This document shows, piece by piece, positions 30,308 to 41,200 of a stretch of 64,000 nt of DNA. Origin of the DNA: Pseudomonas sp. St316 (lineage in GTDB: Bacteria > Pseudomonadota > Gammaproteobacteria > Pseudomonadales > Pseudomonadaceae); contig NZ_AP021901.1 in the NCBI RefSeq assembly GCF_018325905.1, positions 4,588,001 through 4,652,000 of the forward strand, read 5' to 3'. Within the stretch, counting starts at the first letter, position 1; every line of letters starts with the position of its first letter. Made by a program: the position numbers and the translations under genes. The notes under the pieces were generated by a model. That model had not been told where the DNA came from, ran no database searches, and was given only the letters and a program-made list of their open reading frames with translations.

Positions 30308-31732
30308 ATGAACACTTCTATCAGTACCGCCTACAACTACAAGGTGGTCCGCCAATTCGCCATTATGACGGTGGTGTGGGGCATCGTCGGCATGGGGCTC
30401 GGGGTTTTTCTCGCCGCCCAATTGGTCTGGCCGCAGCTCAACTTCGATTTGCCCTGGACCAGCTTCGGCCGCCTGCGCCCGCTGCACACCAACGCAGTAA
30501 TCTTCGCTTTCGGCGGCTGCGCCCTGTTCGCCAGTTCGTTCTACTCGGTGCAACGTACCTGCCAGACTCAGTTGTTCGCGCCGAAAATCGCCGCGTTCTG
30601 CTTCTGGGGCTGGCAACTGGTGATCCTGCTGGCGGCCATCAGCCTGCCACTGGGCTACACCAGTTCCAAGGAATACGCCGAGCTGGAATGGCCGATCGAC
30701 ATCCTGATCACCATCGTCTGGGTTGCCTACGCCATCGTGTTCTTCGGCACCGTGGCCAAGCGCAACACCAAGCACATCTACGTCGGTAACTGGTTCTTCG
30801 GCGGGTTCATCCTGACCGTGGCGATCCTGCACATCGTCAACAACCTGGAACTGCCGGTGAGCTTCACCAAATCCTACTCGGTGTACGCCGGGGCTACCGA
30901 TGCGATGGTGCAATGGTGGTACGGCCACAACGCCGTAGGCTTTTTCCTCACCGCAGGCTTTTTGGGGATGATGTACTACTTCGTGCCGAAACAGGCCGAG
31001 CGTCCGGTGTATTCCTATCGCTTGTCCATCGTGCACTTCTGGGCGCTGATCACCCTGTACATCTGGGCCGGCCCTCACCACCTGCACTACACCGCGCTGC
31101 CGGACTGGGCACAATCCCTGGGCATGGTGATGTCGCTGATCCTGTTGGCACCGAGCTGGGGCGGCATGATCAACGGCATGATGACCCTCTCGGGTGCCTG
31201 GCATAAGTTGCGCAGCGACCCGATCCTGCGGTTCCTGGTGGTATCCCTGGCGTTCTACGGCATGTCGACCTTCGAAGGCCCGATGATGGCCATCAAGACC
31301 GTCAACGCCCTCTCCCACTACACCGACTGGACCATCGGCCACGTCCATGCCGGCGCGCTCGGCTGGGTGGCGATGATTTCCATCGGCGCGCTGTACCACA
31401 TGATCCCGAAAGTCTTCGGCCGGCCACAGATGCACAGCATCGGCCTGATCAACGCGCACTTCTGGCTCGCGACCATCGGCACCGTGCTCTACATCGCCTC
31501 GATGTGGGTCAACGGCATCGCCCAGGGCCTGATGTGGCGTGCAGTGAACGAGGACGGCACGCTCACCTACTCCTTCGTCGAAACCCTGGTGGCCAGCCAT
31601 CCGGGCTTCGTCGTGCGGCTGGTGGGCGGGGCAGTCTTCCTCACCGGCATGCTGCTGATGGCCTACAACACCTGGCGCACCGTGCGGGCCTACCAGCCTG
31701 CCGAAGCCGCCGCTGCCGCGCAGATGGCTTGA
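30308..31732 (+). CDS. ccoN2: cbb3 cytochrome c oxidase subunit I, first copy
   Basis: The catalytic haem-copper subunit of a cbb3 oxidase, 474 residues and about 12 membrane helices. It reduces oxygen at high affinity and pumps protons. Histidine ligands for the low-spin haem, haem b3 and CuB are visible in [26 protein letters not shown] and [10 protein letters not shown]. The ATG at 30308 follows GGGGAA; the frame extends upstream without support. The name ccoN2 follows the P. aeruginosa order, where the operon distal to ccoG is cco2. Genes ccoO2, Q2 and P2 follow. Confidence 0.96.
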   Translation: MNTSISTAYNYKVVRQFAIMTVVWGIVGMGLGVFLAAQLVWPQLNFDLPWTSFGRLRPLHTNAVIFAFGGCALFASSFYSVQRTCQTQLFAPKIAAFCFWGWQLVILLAAISLPLGYTSSKEYAELEWPIDILITIVWVAYAIVFFGTVAKRNTKHIYVGNWFFGGFILTVAILHIVNNLELPVSFTKSYSVYAGATDAMVQWWYGHNAVGFFLTAGFLGMMYYFVPKQAERPVYSYRLSIVHFWALITLYIWAGPHHLHYTALPDWAQSLGMVMSLILLAPSWGGMINGMMTLSGAWHKLRSDPILRFLVVSLAFYGMSTFEGPMMAIKTVNALSHYTDWTIGHVHAGALGWVAMISIGALYHMIPKVFGRPQMHSIGLINAHFWLATIGTVLYIASMWVNGIAQGLMWRAVNEDGTLTYSFVETLVASHPGFVVRLVGGAVFLTGMLLMAYNTWRTVRAYQPAEAAAAAQMA

Positions 31733-31742
31733 GGAGTCCGCC

Positions 31743-32351
31743 ATGAAACACGAAACAATCGAAAAAAACGTCGGCCTGCTGATGCTGCTGATGGTCCTGG
31801 CCGTGAGCATTGGCGGCCTGACCCAGATCGTGCCGCTGTTCTTCCAGGATGTGACCAATAAACCGGTGGACGGCATGAAGCCCTACACCGCCCTGCAATT
31901 GGAAGGCCGTGACATCTACATCCGTGAAGGCTGTGTCGGCTGCCACTCGCAGATGATCCGTCCGTTCCGCGCCGAGACCGAGCGCTACGGCCACTACTCC
32001 GTCGCTGGCGAAAGCGTCTGGGACCACCCATTCCTGTGGGGCTCCAAGCGTACCGGGCCGGACCTGGCACGGGTCGGCGCGCGCTACTCCGATGATTGGC
32101 ACCGCGCCCACTTGTACAACCCGCGCAACGTCGTGCCGGAGTCGAAAATGCCGGCCTACCCGTGGCTGGTGACCCAAGCGGTGGACAGCAGCCATACCGA
32201 AGGCAAGCTGCGCGCCATGCGCACCCTCGGCGTGCCATACACCGACGACGACATCGCAGGCGCGACGGCATCGCTCAAGGGCAAGACCGAAATGGACGCA
32301 CTGGTGGCCTACCTGCAAGTGCTCGGCACTGCCATCAAGAGCAAGAGGTGA
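31743..32351 (+). CDS. ccoO2: cbb3 oxidase mono-haem cytochrome c subunit, first copy
   Basis: A 202-residue membrane-anchored c-type cytochrome of the first cbb3 oxidase. One helix ([23 protein letters not shown]) anchors it, and the haem site is [11 protein letters not shown], with a methionine ligand likely in ESKMPAYPW. It passes electrons to CcoN. GGAG is 6 nt before the ATG, 10 bp after ccoN2. Confidence 0.96.
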   Translation: MKHETIEKNVGLLMLLMVLAVSIGGLTQIVPLFFQDVTNKPVDGMKPYTALQLEGRDIYIREGCVGCHSQMIRPFRAETERYGHYSVAGESVWDHPFLWGSKRTGPDLARVGARYSDDWHRAHLYNPRNVVPESKMPAYPWLVTQAVDSSHTEGKLRAMRTLGVPYTDDDIAGATASLKGKTEMDALVAYLQVLGTAIKSKR

Positions 32352-32354
32352 GCC

Positions 32355-32558
32355 ATGGTTCTTGAAATGAGTACTGGAATGATCCGCGGCCTGGGCACGG
32401 TCGTGGTGTTCATCGCCTTCATCGGCCTGACCCTGTGGGTATTCAGCAGCAAGCGTCGTCCAGAGTTCGCCGAAGCGCGCCTGCTGCCGTTCGCCGACGA
32501 GCCGTCTGCCGACATCGTCACCCCCCAAGACCCTGCAACAAGGAGTACCCGGCCATGA
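32355..32558 (+). CDS. ccoQ2: cbb3 oxidase small subunit CcoQ, first copy
   Basis: A 67-residue single-helix protein ([24 protein letters not shown]) that stabilises cbb3 oxidase. It starts 3 bp after ccoO2, and its last codon overlaps the ccoP2 start as ATGA, so the two are translationally coupled. ATG at 32379 (MSTGM) is an alternative start close to the form used in the second copy. Confidence 0.9.
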   Translation: MVLEMSTGMIRGLGTVVVFIAFIGLTLWVFSSKRRPEFAEARLLPFADEPSADIVTPQDPATRSTRP

Positions 32559-33508
32559 CCACCTTCTGGAGTACGTGGATCTGCGTACTGACCATCGGCA
32601 GCCTCATCGGCCTGACGTGGCTGCTGATCGGCACCCGCAAGGGCGAGACCAAGGGTAGCGTCGACCAGACCATGGGCCACAGCTTCGACGGCATCGAGGA
32701 GTATGACAACCCGCTGCCGCAGTGGTGGTTCCTGTTGTTTGCCGGCACCCTGGTGTTTTCCGTCGGCTACCTGGTGCTCTATCCGGGCCTGGGCAACTGG
32801 AAAGGCATCCTGCCCGGCTACGAGAACGGCTGGACCGGTGCCCATGAATGGGAGAAGGAGATGGCCAAGGCCGACGCCAAGTTCGGGCCGATCTTCGCCA
32901 AATTCGCCGCCATGCCCGTGGAAGAAGTCGCCAAGGACCCACAAGCCTTGAAGATGGGTGGCCGTTTGTTCGCCTCCAACTGCTCGGTCTGCCACGGCTC
33001 GGACGCCAAGGGCGCCTTCGGCTTCCCGAACCTGGCCGACAGCAACTGGCGCTGGGGCGGCGCGGCCGACACCATCAAGACCACCATCATGGGCGGCCGC
33101 ATGGCGGCAATGCCGGCCTGGGGCGAAATCCTCGGGGAAACCGGGGTCAAGAACGTGGCCGCGTATGTTCGCCACGACCTGGCCGGCCTGCCGCTGCCAG
33201 CGGACAGCGGTGCCGACCTGCAAGCGGGCCAGCAAACATTCAGCACCACCTGTGTCGCCTGCCACGGCGCCAACGGCCAGGGGACCGAAGCCATGGGCGC
33301 GCCGAACCTGACGCAACCGGCCGGCTTCATCTACGGCACCAGCCTGGCACAACTGCAACAGACCATTCGCCATGGTCGCCAGGGCCATATGCCGGCCCAG
33401 AGCGAACTGCTCGGCAATGACAAGGTGCAACTGCTTGCCGCCTACGTTTACAGCCTGTCCCACACCGCCGGTGCAGAGCGCCTGCAAGCCGAACACAAAA
33501 GCGAATAA
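32555..33508 (+). CDS. ccoP2: cbb3 oxidase di-haem cytochrome c subunit, first copy
   Basis: A 317-residue di-haem cytochrome c that is the entry point for electrons from soluble cytochromes. It has an N-terminal helix pair ([21 protein letters not shown] and [20 protein letters not shown]) and two CxxCH sites, [10 protein letters not shown] and [10 protein letters not shown]. The true start is the ATG at 32555 after AAGGAG, overlapping ccoQ2 by 4 nt. A hairpin follows the stop. Confidence 0.95.
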   Translation: MTTFWSTWICVLTIGSLIGLTWLLIGTRKGETKGSVDQTMGHSFDGIEEYDNPLPQWWFLLFAGTLVFSVGYLVLYPGLGNWKGILPGYENGWTGAHEWEKEMAKADAKFGPIFAKFAAMPVEEVAKDPQALKMGGRLFASNCSVCHGSDAKGAFGFPNLADSNWRWGGAADTIKTTIMGGRMAAMPAWGEILGETGVKNVAAYVRHDLAGLPLPADSGADLQAGQQTFSTTCVACHGANGQGTEAMGAPNLTQPAGFIYGTSLAQLQQTIRHGRQGHMPAQSELLGNDKVQLLAAYVYSLSHTAGAERLQAEHKSE

Positions 33509-33524
33509 ATCTTGACCGCGTGAA

Positions 33525-33556
33525 CAGCCGCATCCATCTGGATGCGGCTGCTTTGT
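33525..33556 (+). terminator. Probable terminator of the first cco operon
   Basis: CAGCCGCATCC and GGATGCGGCTG form an 11-bp perfect stem with a 4-nt loop, followed by CTTTGT. The T tail is short, but the stem is strong and sits 17 nt after the ccoP2 stop. Confidence 0.65.
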
Positions 33557-33890
33557 GTCCCTGCGCGACGCATTGTCGCACCCTTCCATAGTCTTCCTTT
33601 CGGTTCCCCGCAATCGGGTCTAAGCTTGCCTTTGCGTGCGCTGGCGACTGCCGGTTTCAGGTCGACCCGACCCGATGCGTTCGACAATCGTTCGTCAAAA
33701 AGGCCGCAAAGGCCGGTGAATACCGGCTGTTGCGACAGTTGCCTGGCATCACCCGAACGCTGCGTTTGAACACACCCCGTTACAACCGACCTGCCCCCTC
33801 GCCTCGTTCCTTCGTAGCGACATTTTGCCGTGGGCCATTTTTGCCCCTACACAGAACATGGAAAGGCCGCAGAATCAGCTTTGGAAAGCA

Positions 33891-33904
33891 TTGACCCAGG
33901 TCAT
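33891..33904. promoter_or_regulatory. Weak Anr-like site upstream of ccoN1
   Basis: TTGACCCAGGTCAT keeps seven of ten Anr consensus positions. Its centre is about 49 bp from the start predicted by the nearby TTGCAA/CATACT pair, not at -41.5. Weak or no Anr control would fit cco1 of P. aeruginosa, which is expressed at all oxygen levels. Confidence 0.3.
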
Positions 33905-33988
33905 GGCGCGTTGCAATGACCCCCCGCTTTCTCCATACTTGCGACCGATTTTTATCCTAATAAAACACCCAAACCGTGGAACCTTAGA

Positions 33989-35431
33989 ATGAGCACAGCA
34001 ATCAGTCCGACTGCTTATAACTATAAGGTAGTCCGCCAGTTCGCCATCATGACGGTGGTCTGGGGGATCCTTGGCATGGGGCTCGGTGTCTTCATCGCCT
34101 CGCAACTGGTCTGGCCGGAGTTGAACTTCGATCTGCCATGGACGACATTTGGACGCCTGCGCCCGCTGCACACCAACCTGGTGATCTTCGCCTTCGGTGG
34201 TTGTGCATTGTTTGCCACTTCTTACTACGTCGTGCAGCGAACCTGCCAAACGCGACTGATTTCCGACAGCCTCGCCGCCTTCACCTTCTGGGGCTGGCAA
34301 GCGGTCATCGTCGGTGCGATCGTGACCCTGCCACTGGGTTACACCACCACCAAGGAATACGCTGAGCTGGAATGGCCCCTGGCTATTCTGCTGGCCATCG
34401 TCTGGGTGACCTACGGTCTGGTGTTCTTCGGCACCATCGTCAAACGCAAGACCAAGCACATCTACGTCGGTAACTGGTTCTACGGTGCGTTCATCGTCGT
34501 GACAGCCATGCTGCACATCGTCAACCACGCCTCCCTGCCGGTCAGCTTCTTCAAGTCGTACTCGGCCTACTCGGGCGCGACGGATGCGATGATCCAGTGG
34601 TGGTACGGCCACAACGCCGTAGGCTTCTTCCTGACCACGGGCTTTCTGGGGATGATGTACTACTTCGTGCCGAAACAGGCCGAGCGTCCGATCTACTCCT
34701 ATCGCCTGTCCATCGTGCACTTCTGGGCGCTGATCACCCTGTACATCTGGGCCGGTCCCCACCACCTGCACTACACCGCACTGCCAGACTGGGCGCAGTC
34801 CCTGGGCATGGCGATGTCGATCATCCTGCTGGCGCCAAGCTGGGGCGGCATGATCAACGGCATGATGACCCTGTCGGGCGCCTGGCATAAGCTGCGCACC
34901 GACCCGATCCTGCGGTTTTTGGTGGTGTCGCTGGCGTTCTACGGCATGTCGACCTTCGAAGGCCCGATGATGGCCATCAAGACCGTCAACTCCCTGAGCC
35001 ACTACACAGACTGGACCATCGGCCACGTACACGCCGGTGCACTCGGCTGGGTTGCGATGATTTCCATCGGCGCCATCTACCACATGATCCCGAAACTGTT
35101 CGGTCGTGCGCAGATGCACAGCACCGGCCTGATCAACACGCACTTCTGGCTCGCGACCATCGGCACCGTGCTCTACATCGCCTCGATGTGGGTCAACGGC
35201 ATCACCCAAGGCCTGATGTGGCGTGCGATCAACGACGACGGCACCCTGACCTACTCGTTCGTCGAAGCCCTGCAAGCCAGCCACCCGGGTTATATCGTCC
35301 GTGCCCTGGGCGGCGCGTTCTTCGCCAGCGGCATGCTGTTCATGGCCTACAACGTGTACCGCACCGTTCGTGCCTCTGACCCGGCTGAAGCTGAAGCCGC
35401 CGCCAAGATCGCCGTAGTTGGAGCTCACTGA
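33989..35431 (+). CDS. ccoN1: cbb3 cytochrome c oxidase subunit I, second copy
   Basis: The 480-residue catalytic subunit of the second cbb3 oxidase, with the same haem/CuB ligand blocks as the first copy ([36 protein letters not shown]). It differs mainly in the N-terminal helices, the third to sixth helices and a longer C-terminus. Large parts are identical at DNA level, including a 60-nt and a 65-nt exact run. Its stop codon shares one base with the ccoO1 start. Named ccoN1 because it is the operon nearer ccoG. Confidence 0.96.
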   Translation: MSTAISPTAYNYKVVRQFAIMTVVWGILGMGLGVFIASQLVWPELNFDLPWTTFGRLRPLHTNLVIFAFGGCALFATSYYVVQRTCQTRLISDSLAAFTFWGWQAVIVGAIVTLPLGYTTTKEYAELEWPLAILLAIVWVTYGLVFFGTIVKRKTKHIYVGNWFYGAFIVVTAMLHIVNHASLPVSFFKSYSAYSGATDAMIQWWYGHNAVGFFLTTGFLGMMYYFVPKQAERPIYSYRLSIVHFWALITLYIWAGPHHLHYTALPDWAQSLGMAMSIILLAPSWGGMINGMMTLSGAWHKLRTDPILRFLVVSLAFYGMSTFEGPMMAIKTVNSLSHYTDWTIGHVHAGALGWVAMISIGAIYHMIPKLFGRAQMHSTGLINTHFWLATIGTVLYIASMWVNGITQGLMWRAINDDGTLTYSFVEALQASHPGYIVRALGGAFFASGMLFMAYNVYRTVRASDPAEAEAAAKIAVVGAH

Positions 35432-36039
35432 TGAAGCACGAAGCAGTAGAGAAGAATATCGGCCTGCTGGCCTTCTTCATGGTCATCGCCGTGAGCATCG
35501 GCGGCCTGACCCAGATCGTTCCGCTGTTCTTCCAGGACGTGACCAACAAGCCGGTCGAAGGCATGAAGCCACGTACCGCCCTTGAACTGGAAGGCCGTGA
35601 CATCTATATCGCCAACGGTTGTGTCGGCTGCCACTCGCAGATGATCCGTCCGTTCCGCGCCGAAACCGAACGCTACGGCCACTATTCGGTCGCGGGTGAA
35701 AGCGTCTGGGACCACCCGTTCCTGTGGGGTTCCAAGCGTACCGGTCCGGACCTGGCCCGCGTTGGCGGCCGCTACTCCGATGACTGGCACCGTGCGCACT
35801 TGTACAACCCGCGCAACGTGGTGCCGGAGTCGAAAATGCCGGCCTACCCGTTCCTCGTAGAAAACAAGCTCGACGGCAAAGACACCGCCAAGAAAATGGA
35901 AGTCCTGCGCACCCTGGGCGTGCCTTACACCGACGAAGACATCGCCGGTGCCAAGGATGCCGTCAAGGGCAAGACTGAAATGGACGCGCTGGTGGCCTAT
36001 CTGCAAGGCCTGGGCACCATCATCAAAAGCAAACGGTGA
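35431..36039 (+). CDS. ccoO1: cbb3 oxidase mono-haem cytochrome c subunit, second copy
   Basis: A 202-residue membrane-anchored cytochrome c, the same length as ccoO2. The anchor is [23 protein letters not shown] and the haem site is [11 protein letters not shown]. Start and ccoN1 stop overlap (TGATG), with GGAG in the end of ccoN1. It mediates electron transfer from CcoP to CcoN. Confidence 0.96.
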   Translation: MKHEAVEKNIGLLAFFMVIAVSIGGLTQIVPLFFQDVTNKPVEGMKPRTALELEGRDIYIANGCVGCHSQMIRPFRAETERYGHYSVAGESVWDHPFLWGSKRTGPDLARVGGRYSDDWHRAHLYNPRNVVPESKMPAYPFLVENKLDGKDTAKKMEVLRTLGVPYTDEDIAGAKDAVKGKTEMDALVAYLQGLGTIIKSKR

Positions 36040-36045
36040 TTCTTT

Positions 36046-36231
36046 ATGGATATCGGGATGATTCGCGGCCTGGGCACCGTCGTCGTGATGGTGGCCTTCA
36101 TCGGTCTGGCCCTGTGGGTGTTCAGCCCCAAGCGCAAGTCGGAGTTTGACGACGCGACCTTGCTGCCGTTCGCGGATGATCCCGAAGCCATCAAGCACGT
36201 CGAGCAAGCTTCTAGGAGTAACAAAGAATGA
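36046..36231 (+). CDS. ccoQ1: cbb3 oxidase small subunit CcoQ, second copy
   Basis: A 61-residue protein with one helix ([24 protein letters not shown]) and an acidic C-terminal tail. It lies 6 bp after ccoO1, and its stop overlaps the ccoP1 start as ATGA. It has the same role as CcoQ in the first copy. Confidence 0.9.
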   Translation: MDIGMIRGLGTVVVMVAFIGLALWVFSPKRKSEFDDATLLPFADDPEAIKHVEQASRSNKE

Positions 36232-37211
36232 CTACATTCTGGAGTCTGTACGTCACAGTCCTCAGCCTGGGAACGATCTTCTCCCTGACCTGGCTGCTGC
36301 TGTCGACCCGCAAGGGCCAGCGCGCCGAGCAGACGGACGAGACCGTCGGCCACTCGTTCGACGGGATCGAGGAGTACGACAACCCGCTGCCGAAATGGTG
36401 GTTCATGCTGTTCGTGGGCACCATCGTGTTCGCCCTCGGTTACCTGGTGCTCTACCCTGGCCTGGGCAACTGGAAAGGCCTGCTGCCCGGCTATAACTAC
36501 CTGGACACAGAAAAGCAGACCGCCTTCGCCAACGGCCAGACCGGCTGGACAGGCGTTCACGAGTGGGAAAAGGAAATGGCTCGCTCGGACGCCAAGTTCG
36601 GTCCGATCTTCGCCAAGTTCGCCTCCATGCCGATTGAAGAAGTCGCCAAGGACCCGCAAGCCCTGAAGATGGGTGGCCGCCTGTTCGCCTCCAACTGCTC
36701 GGTCTGCCACGGTTCCGACGCCAAGGGTGCCTATGGCTTCCCCAACCTGACCGACGCCGACTGGCGCTGGGGCGGCGAGCCGGAAACCATCAAGACCACC
36801 ATCATGGGCGGCCGTCACGCCGTGATGCCGGGTTGGGCTGCCGTGGTGGGCGAACAAGGCGTGGCCGACGTGGCTTCCTACCTGGTGACCAGCCTGCACG
36901 GCCGCAAGTTGCCGGAAGGCGCCAAGGCCGACCCGGCCAACGGCCAGAAACTGTTCGCGGCCAACTGCGTGGCCTGCCACGGTCCGGCCGGCAAGGGCAC
37001 CCCTGCCATGGGCGCACCTGACCTGACCCACCCTGCTGCGTTCATCTACGGTTCGAGCTTCGCCCAACTGCAACAGACCATCCGCTACGGTCGCCAGGGC
37101 CAGATGCCGGCCCAGGCCGACCTGCAAGGCAACGACAAGGTCCACCTGCTGGCGGCCTATGTCTACAGCCTGTCCCACGGCGAAAAGGCTCCGGCCGCTG
37201 ACGCCCAGTAA
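36228..37211 (+). CDS. ccoP1: cbb3 oxidase di-haem cytochrome c subunit, second copy
   Basis: A 327-residue di-haem cytochrome c with CxxCH sites in [10 protein letters not shown] and [10 protein letters not shown]. It resembles the first copy but carries an extra segment ([12 protein letters not shown]) between the membrane helices and the first haem domain. AGGAG stands before the ATG at 36228, which overlaps ccoQ1 by 4 nt. A strong terminator follows, ending the operon before the accessory block. Confidence 0.95.
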   Translation: MTTFWSLYVTVLSLGTIFSLTWLLLSTRKGQRAEQTDETVGHSFDGIEEYDNPLPKWWFMLFVGTIVFALGYLVLYPGLGNWKGLLPGYNYLDTEKQTAFANGQTGWTGVHEWEKEMARSDAKFGPIFAKFASMPIEEVAKDPQALKMGGRLFASNCSVCHGSDAKGAYGFPNLTDADWRWGGEPETIKTTIMGGRHAVMPGWAAVVGEQGVADVASYLVTSLHGRKLPEGAKADPANGQKLFAANCVACHGPAGKGTPAMGAPDLTHPAAFIYGSSFAQLQQTIRYGRQGQMPAQADLQGNDKVHLLAAYVYSLSHGEKAPAADAQ

Positions 37212-37228
37212 GGCAGCAGCCGAGACAC

Positions 37229-37264
37229 AAAAGGCCCCGCCAATCTGATTGGCGGGGCCTTTTT
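37229..37264 (+). terminator. Intrinsic terminator of the second cco operon
   Basis: AAAAGGCCCCGCCAAT and ATTGGCGGGGCCTTTT pair over 16 bp with a 3-nt loop, followed by TTTGTT. It is symmetric enough to work on both strands. Confidence 0.93.
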
Positions 37265-37361
37265 GTTGCCGACCGAAAAACTGGGGTAAATCTGTTCCGC
37301 TTGCCGGCCACCCACCCAAGTAGTAACGTGCCTACATTAAAGCTCATACGAGGACGCCTTC

Positions 37362-37616
37362 ATGTCCATCACCACCATCTCCAGCCGCGAATTCAACCAC
37401 GACACAAGTGGTGCCAAAAAAGCCACTCGTGAAGGGCCGGTGATCATCACCGACCGTGGCAAGCCGGCCCATGTACTGCTAAGCATTGAGGAGTACCAAA
37501 AACTGACCGGCATTGGCACCAGCATTGTCGAATTGCTGGTCATGCCCGATGCGCCGGATATCGACTTCGATCCCGAGCGTGCCGTCATCGCCCCCCGCTC
37601 GGTGGACCTGTCCTGA
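37362..37616 (+). CDS. Phd/YefM-family antitoxin
   Basis: An 84-residue antitoxin beginning MSITTISSREFNHDTSGAKK, with the Phd/YefM pattern (REFN, VIITDRGKPAHVLLSIEEYQKL). The N-terminal half dimerises and binds the operator, and the acidic C-terminal tail (MPDAPDIDFDPERA) wraps the toxin. Its stop codon directly abuts the toxin ATG, so the pair is coupled. It follows the ccoP1 terminator by about 100 bp and should have its own autoregulated promoter. GGAC gives a modest ribosome site. Confidence 0.9.
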   Translation: MSITTISSREFNHDTSGAKKATREGPVIITDRGKPAHVLLSIEEYQKLTGIGTSIVELLVMPDAPDIDFDPERAVIAPRSVDLS

Positions 37617-38027
37617 ATGTATTTACTCGATACCAATGTCATCTCGGAGCTGCGCAAGCCCCAGGCAGACAAAAACGTCCAAGCCTGGGCACGCAGCATC
37701 CCTGCTCCCAGCCTGTATGTCTCGGCGATCACCGTCCTGGAACTGGAAACCGGTGTGTTGCGCTTTGAACGCAAGGACCCGACGCAGGGCAGTCACCTGC
37801 GGGCCTGGCTGGATAATCACGTGATGCCTGCCTTTGCCGGCAGGGTCCTGGCCGTGGACCGTGCCGTCGCACTGCGTTGCGCTCGCCTGCATGTGCCTGA
37901 CCGCAGCAATGAATGCGATGCGCTGATTGCCGCCACCGCACTGGTCCATGGCCTGACCGTGGTCACCCGCAACGTCGCGGACTTCGAGGCCAGCGGGGTT
38001 ACGCTGCTCAACCCGTGGGTCGCCTGA
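37617..38027 (+). CDS. VapC/FitB-type PIN-domain toxin
   Basis: A 136-residue PIN ribonuclease. The metal-binding acidic residues are all present: Asp5 in LLDTNVISE, Glu42 in TVLELETG, Asp101 in NECDALIAA and Asp122 in NVADFEA. VapC toxins usually cut tRNA or rRNA and are neutralised by their partner antitoxin. It is the second gene of a two-gene operon with zero spacing. The Phd-type antitoxin plus VapC-type toxin is a known mixed pairing. Confidence 0.92.
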   Translation: MYLLDTNVISELRKPQADKNVQAWARSIPAPSLYVSAITVLELETGVLRFERKDPTQGSHLRAWLDNHVMPAFAGRVLAVDRAVALRCARLHVPDRSNECDALIAATALVHGLTVVTRNVADFEASGVTLLNPWVA

Positions 38028-38147
38028 CACGGCGCGGCTACGTCTGCCCAGAATGATTGACCGAGCGATTGCCTGATGCGTCGCAAGCTGGTCCAATGCC
38101 CGCTCGAACGGATACGCAAGCCACAATTGCCAAGGAGACAAGGCGCA

Positions 38148-38219
38148 ATGGAAGGCATCAAATTGCTTGAACCCACGGCCCCCAGTCACTCTGCCAGCCT
38201 GAGCACCCTGCATGTCTGA
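38148..38219 (+). CDS. Possible 23-residue coupled ORF ahead of rhs
   Basis: ATG at 38148 follows AAGGAG (with an 8-nt spacer) and opens MEGIKLLEPTAPSHSASLSTLHV, ending in TGA at 38217-38219, eight bases into the rhs gene. The rhs start at 38212 has no clear ribosome site of its own, so this frame may drive it by translational coupling. It may instead be a remnant of a larger upstream gene. Confidence 0.35.
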   Translation: MEGIKLLEPTAPSHSASLSTLHV

Positions 38220-41200
38220 CGCGCTCTGGGCCGCTCGGCTGGGCGATGCACTGAACCACACCTCGATGATGGCCGACATCCTTGGCGGCGTATTGGAGGT
38301 GGCGGCCAACATTGCGATCACCGCCCTGGCGACCGCCGCCGTGGTCGCGGCCACGGGCATCACCGTCGTCACCGGCGGCCTGGGCTGCTTCGTCCTCGGC
38401 CTGGTGGTGGGCACCGTCGTCGGCCTGGCGATGAGCAAGACCGGGGCCGACAAAGGCCTGAGCAATTTATGCGAGGGCATCGGCAACGCCCTCTTTCCGC
38501 CCACGGTGCAGGCCAACATCCTCACCGGCTCCAAGGACACCCTCACCAACAACATCCCCGCGGCCCGCGCCGCCGGGGCGATTGAATCCCACGTTGCCCC
38601 GGCCGGCACCGAGCTGGAGGCACCCACGCCTGAAGAAGAACCCAGCTACCTGGACATGGCCGGGAATTTTTTCTCGCAGATGTGGCGCCCCACCGTCGCC
38701 GTGCCCGCCCCTGGCGCCGTGCCCAAGCCGGAAGACCTGGTGATCTGCACCAAGCATCCACCGATGCCACCGCAGTTCATGGCCGAAGGTTCGGACAAAG
38801 TCACCATCAACGGCCAGCCCGCCGTACGCAGCGGCGACCGCAGCACCTGCGATGCGACGGTGGTGTCGGCCGGGCTGATCTCCCCCAACGTGACCATTGG
38901 CGGCGGCTCGGTGGTGGTGCGCGAGATCCGCAGCGGCAAGACCCCAGGCGTCGGCCTGGCGGTCACCGCACTGCTGATGCTCAAGGGTGGCAAGGGCAAG
39001 TTCTTCAGCAAGTTGCCGTGCATGCTGGTGGGCGGCGCGGTGTCCATGGCCGCCAGCAGCGCGGCGAACGCGGCCGCCAACGCCGCCATGGGTTCGTCGA
39101 ACCCGGTGCATGCCGCCACGGGCGCCAAGGTACTGGGCGGTGACGAGGACCTGGATTTCGTTTTGCCCGGCCTCCTGCCGATTGACTGGCAGCGCGTGTA
39201 CAACAGCCGCGACGAACGCCGCGACACTTTGTTCGGCGCCGGCTGGAGCGTGGCCTACGAAGTCTGCGTCGAGATCCTGCCCCACCCGGAGGGCGGCGAA
39301 ACCCTGGTCTACACCGACGAACAGGGCCGGCCCATCGACATGGGTTCCATCCCCTTGGGCGGCGCGGTGTTCAGCGCCGGCGAAGGTTTGGCCGTGCGCC
39401 GCCATGTGAGCGGGCAATTGCTGATCGAGAGCGACGACGGCCTGTACCGTTTGTTCGAACCGTCGCCCGCCAACCCATCACACCTGCGCCTGAGCCAACT
39501 GGGTGACCGCAACGACAACCGCATCCACCTCGACTACGACGACGCCGGACGCCTGGTGCGGCTGCGCGACACGTTCTATCTGGTGCAGGTCGAGCTGGTG
39601 CGCGAACAGGGACGCGTCACCCAGATCGAACGCCTCTACCCCGACCAATCCCGGGAAGTGCTGGTCAGCTACACCTACGACGCGGCGAATACCCTCGCCG
39701 AAGTACGCGACGCCACCGGCCAGGTGCAACGGCGCTTCCGCTATGACGCCGGGCAAAGGATGGTCGAGCACCAGTTGCCCACCGGCCTGCACTGCTTCTA
39801 CGAATGGGCCTTGATCGACGACCAGGAATGGCGCGTGGTGCGGCATTGGACCGACGAAGGCGACGCCTACCAGTTCGACTATGACCTCACCGCCGGCACC
39901 ACCCGCATCACTGACAGCCTGCAGCGGGTCAGCACCCGGCAGTGGAACAGCCAACACCAGATCACCCAATTCAGCGACAACCTCGGCCAGACGTGGCTGT
40001 TCCAGTGGAACGATGAGCGCCAGTTGCTCAGTGCCACCGATCCACAGGGCGGCCAGTACCAGTTCAGCTACGACGAAACCGGCAACCTCATCAGCGAAAC
40101 CGACCCGTTGGGCCGCAGCGAAACCACCCTCTGGCTCGAACACTGGGCCCTGCCGCTGGCGGACACCGACGCCGCCGGCAACAGTTGGAAGTACCGCTAC
40201 GATCAGCGCGGCAACTGCATCGCCGAAACCGACCCGCTGGGGCATGTCACCCGCTACCGCTACGACGCCCACGGCCAGGTCGTAGAAATCATCGACGCCA
40301 CCGGCAAGAGCAAAAAACTGCGCTGGAACCCGTTCGGCCAATTGGTGGAACACGTCGATTGCTCGGGTTACCCGACGCGCTTCAGCTATGACACGCGCGG
40401 TTACCTGCACACCATCACCGACGCCCTCGGCGAGCGCACCCAGTTCAGCTACGACGCCCAAGGGCGCTTGCTCGGCAGCCAATTGCCGGACGGCCGCACC
40501 GAGCACTACCAGCGCGACATCGCCGGCCAGTTGACCGGTTACACCGACCCGGCCGGACACACCACGCTCTACCAACACAACCGCCGCGGTCAGGTCCGCC
40601 AACGCACCGACGCCCAGGGCCGGCAGGTGCAATTCGCCTACGACAGCTTTGGCAGGCTGCAAACGCTGGTCAACGAGAATGGCGAAAGCTACCGGTTTGC
40701 CTGGGATGCCGGGGATCGGTTGACTGAACAACAAAACCTGGATGGCAGCGCCAAAGGCTATACGTACGACGCCCTCAACAACGTAAAACGAGTCGAAACC
40801 GTCGCAGCGCCGCGAGGTGATCATCAGCCCAGTGAAAAGACCATTGTTCATCATCTGGAACGTGATGCCATTGGCCGGCTGACCACCCGAATTACACCTG
40901 ATGGACAGTCCCGGTATAGCTATAGCCCGTTGAATCAGCTAATCGAAGCCACCGTCATCGATAACGACGGCAACGAACAACGACTGGGCTTTGCTTATGA
41001 CGCGCTGGGTTATCTGATTGAGGAGCAGAGTTCAGCAGGCGTTCTGAAGCATCACTACGACGAACTCGGCAACCTGATCCAGACCCAACTGCACGATGGT
41101 CGTTGGATCAACCGCCTGTACTACGGCAGTGGTCATCTGCACCAAATCAACCTCGACGGCCACGTCATCAGCGACTTCGAACGCGATCGGCTGCATCGAG

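Larger units (their letters stand above)
33509..33988. other. 480-bp region between the two cco operons
   Basis: No gene is supported. It carries the ccoP2 hairpin at its left end and should hold the ccoN1 promoter at its right end. A plausible promoter is TTGCAA (33911-33916), 17 bp, CATACT (33934-33939), with a degenerate Anr-like site upstream at 33891-33904. Confidence 0.55.

Noticed and set aside
37623..38627. 334-codon minus-strand frame across the toxin gene and the rhs start
   Set aside because: It is antisense to two well-supported genes, with no ribosome site or domain.
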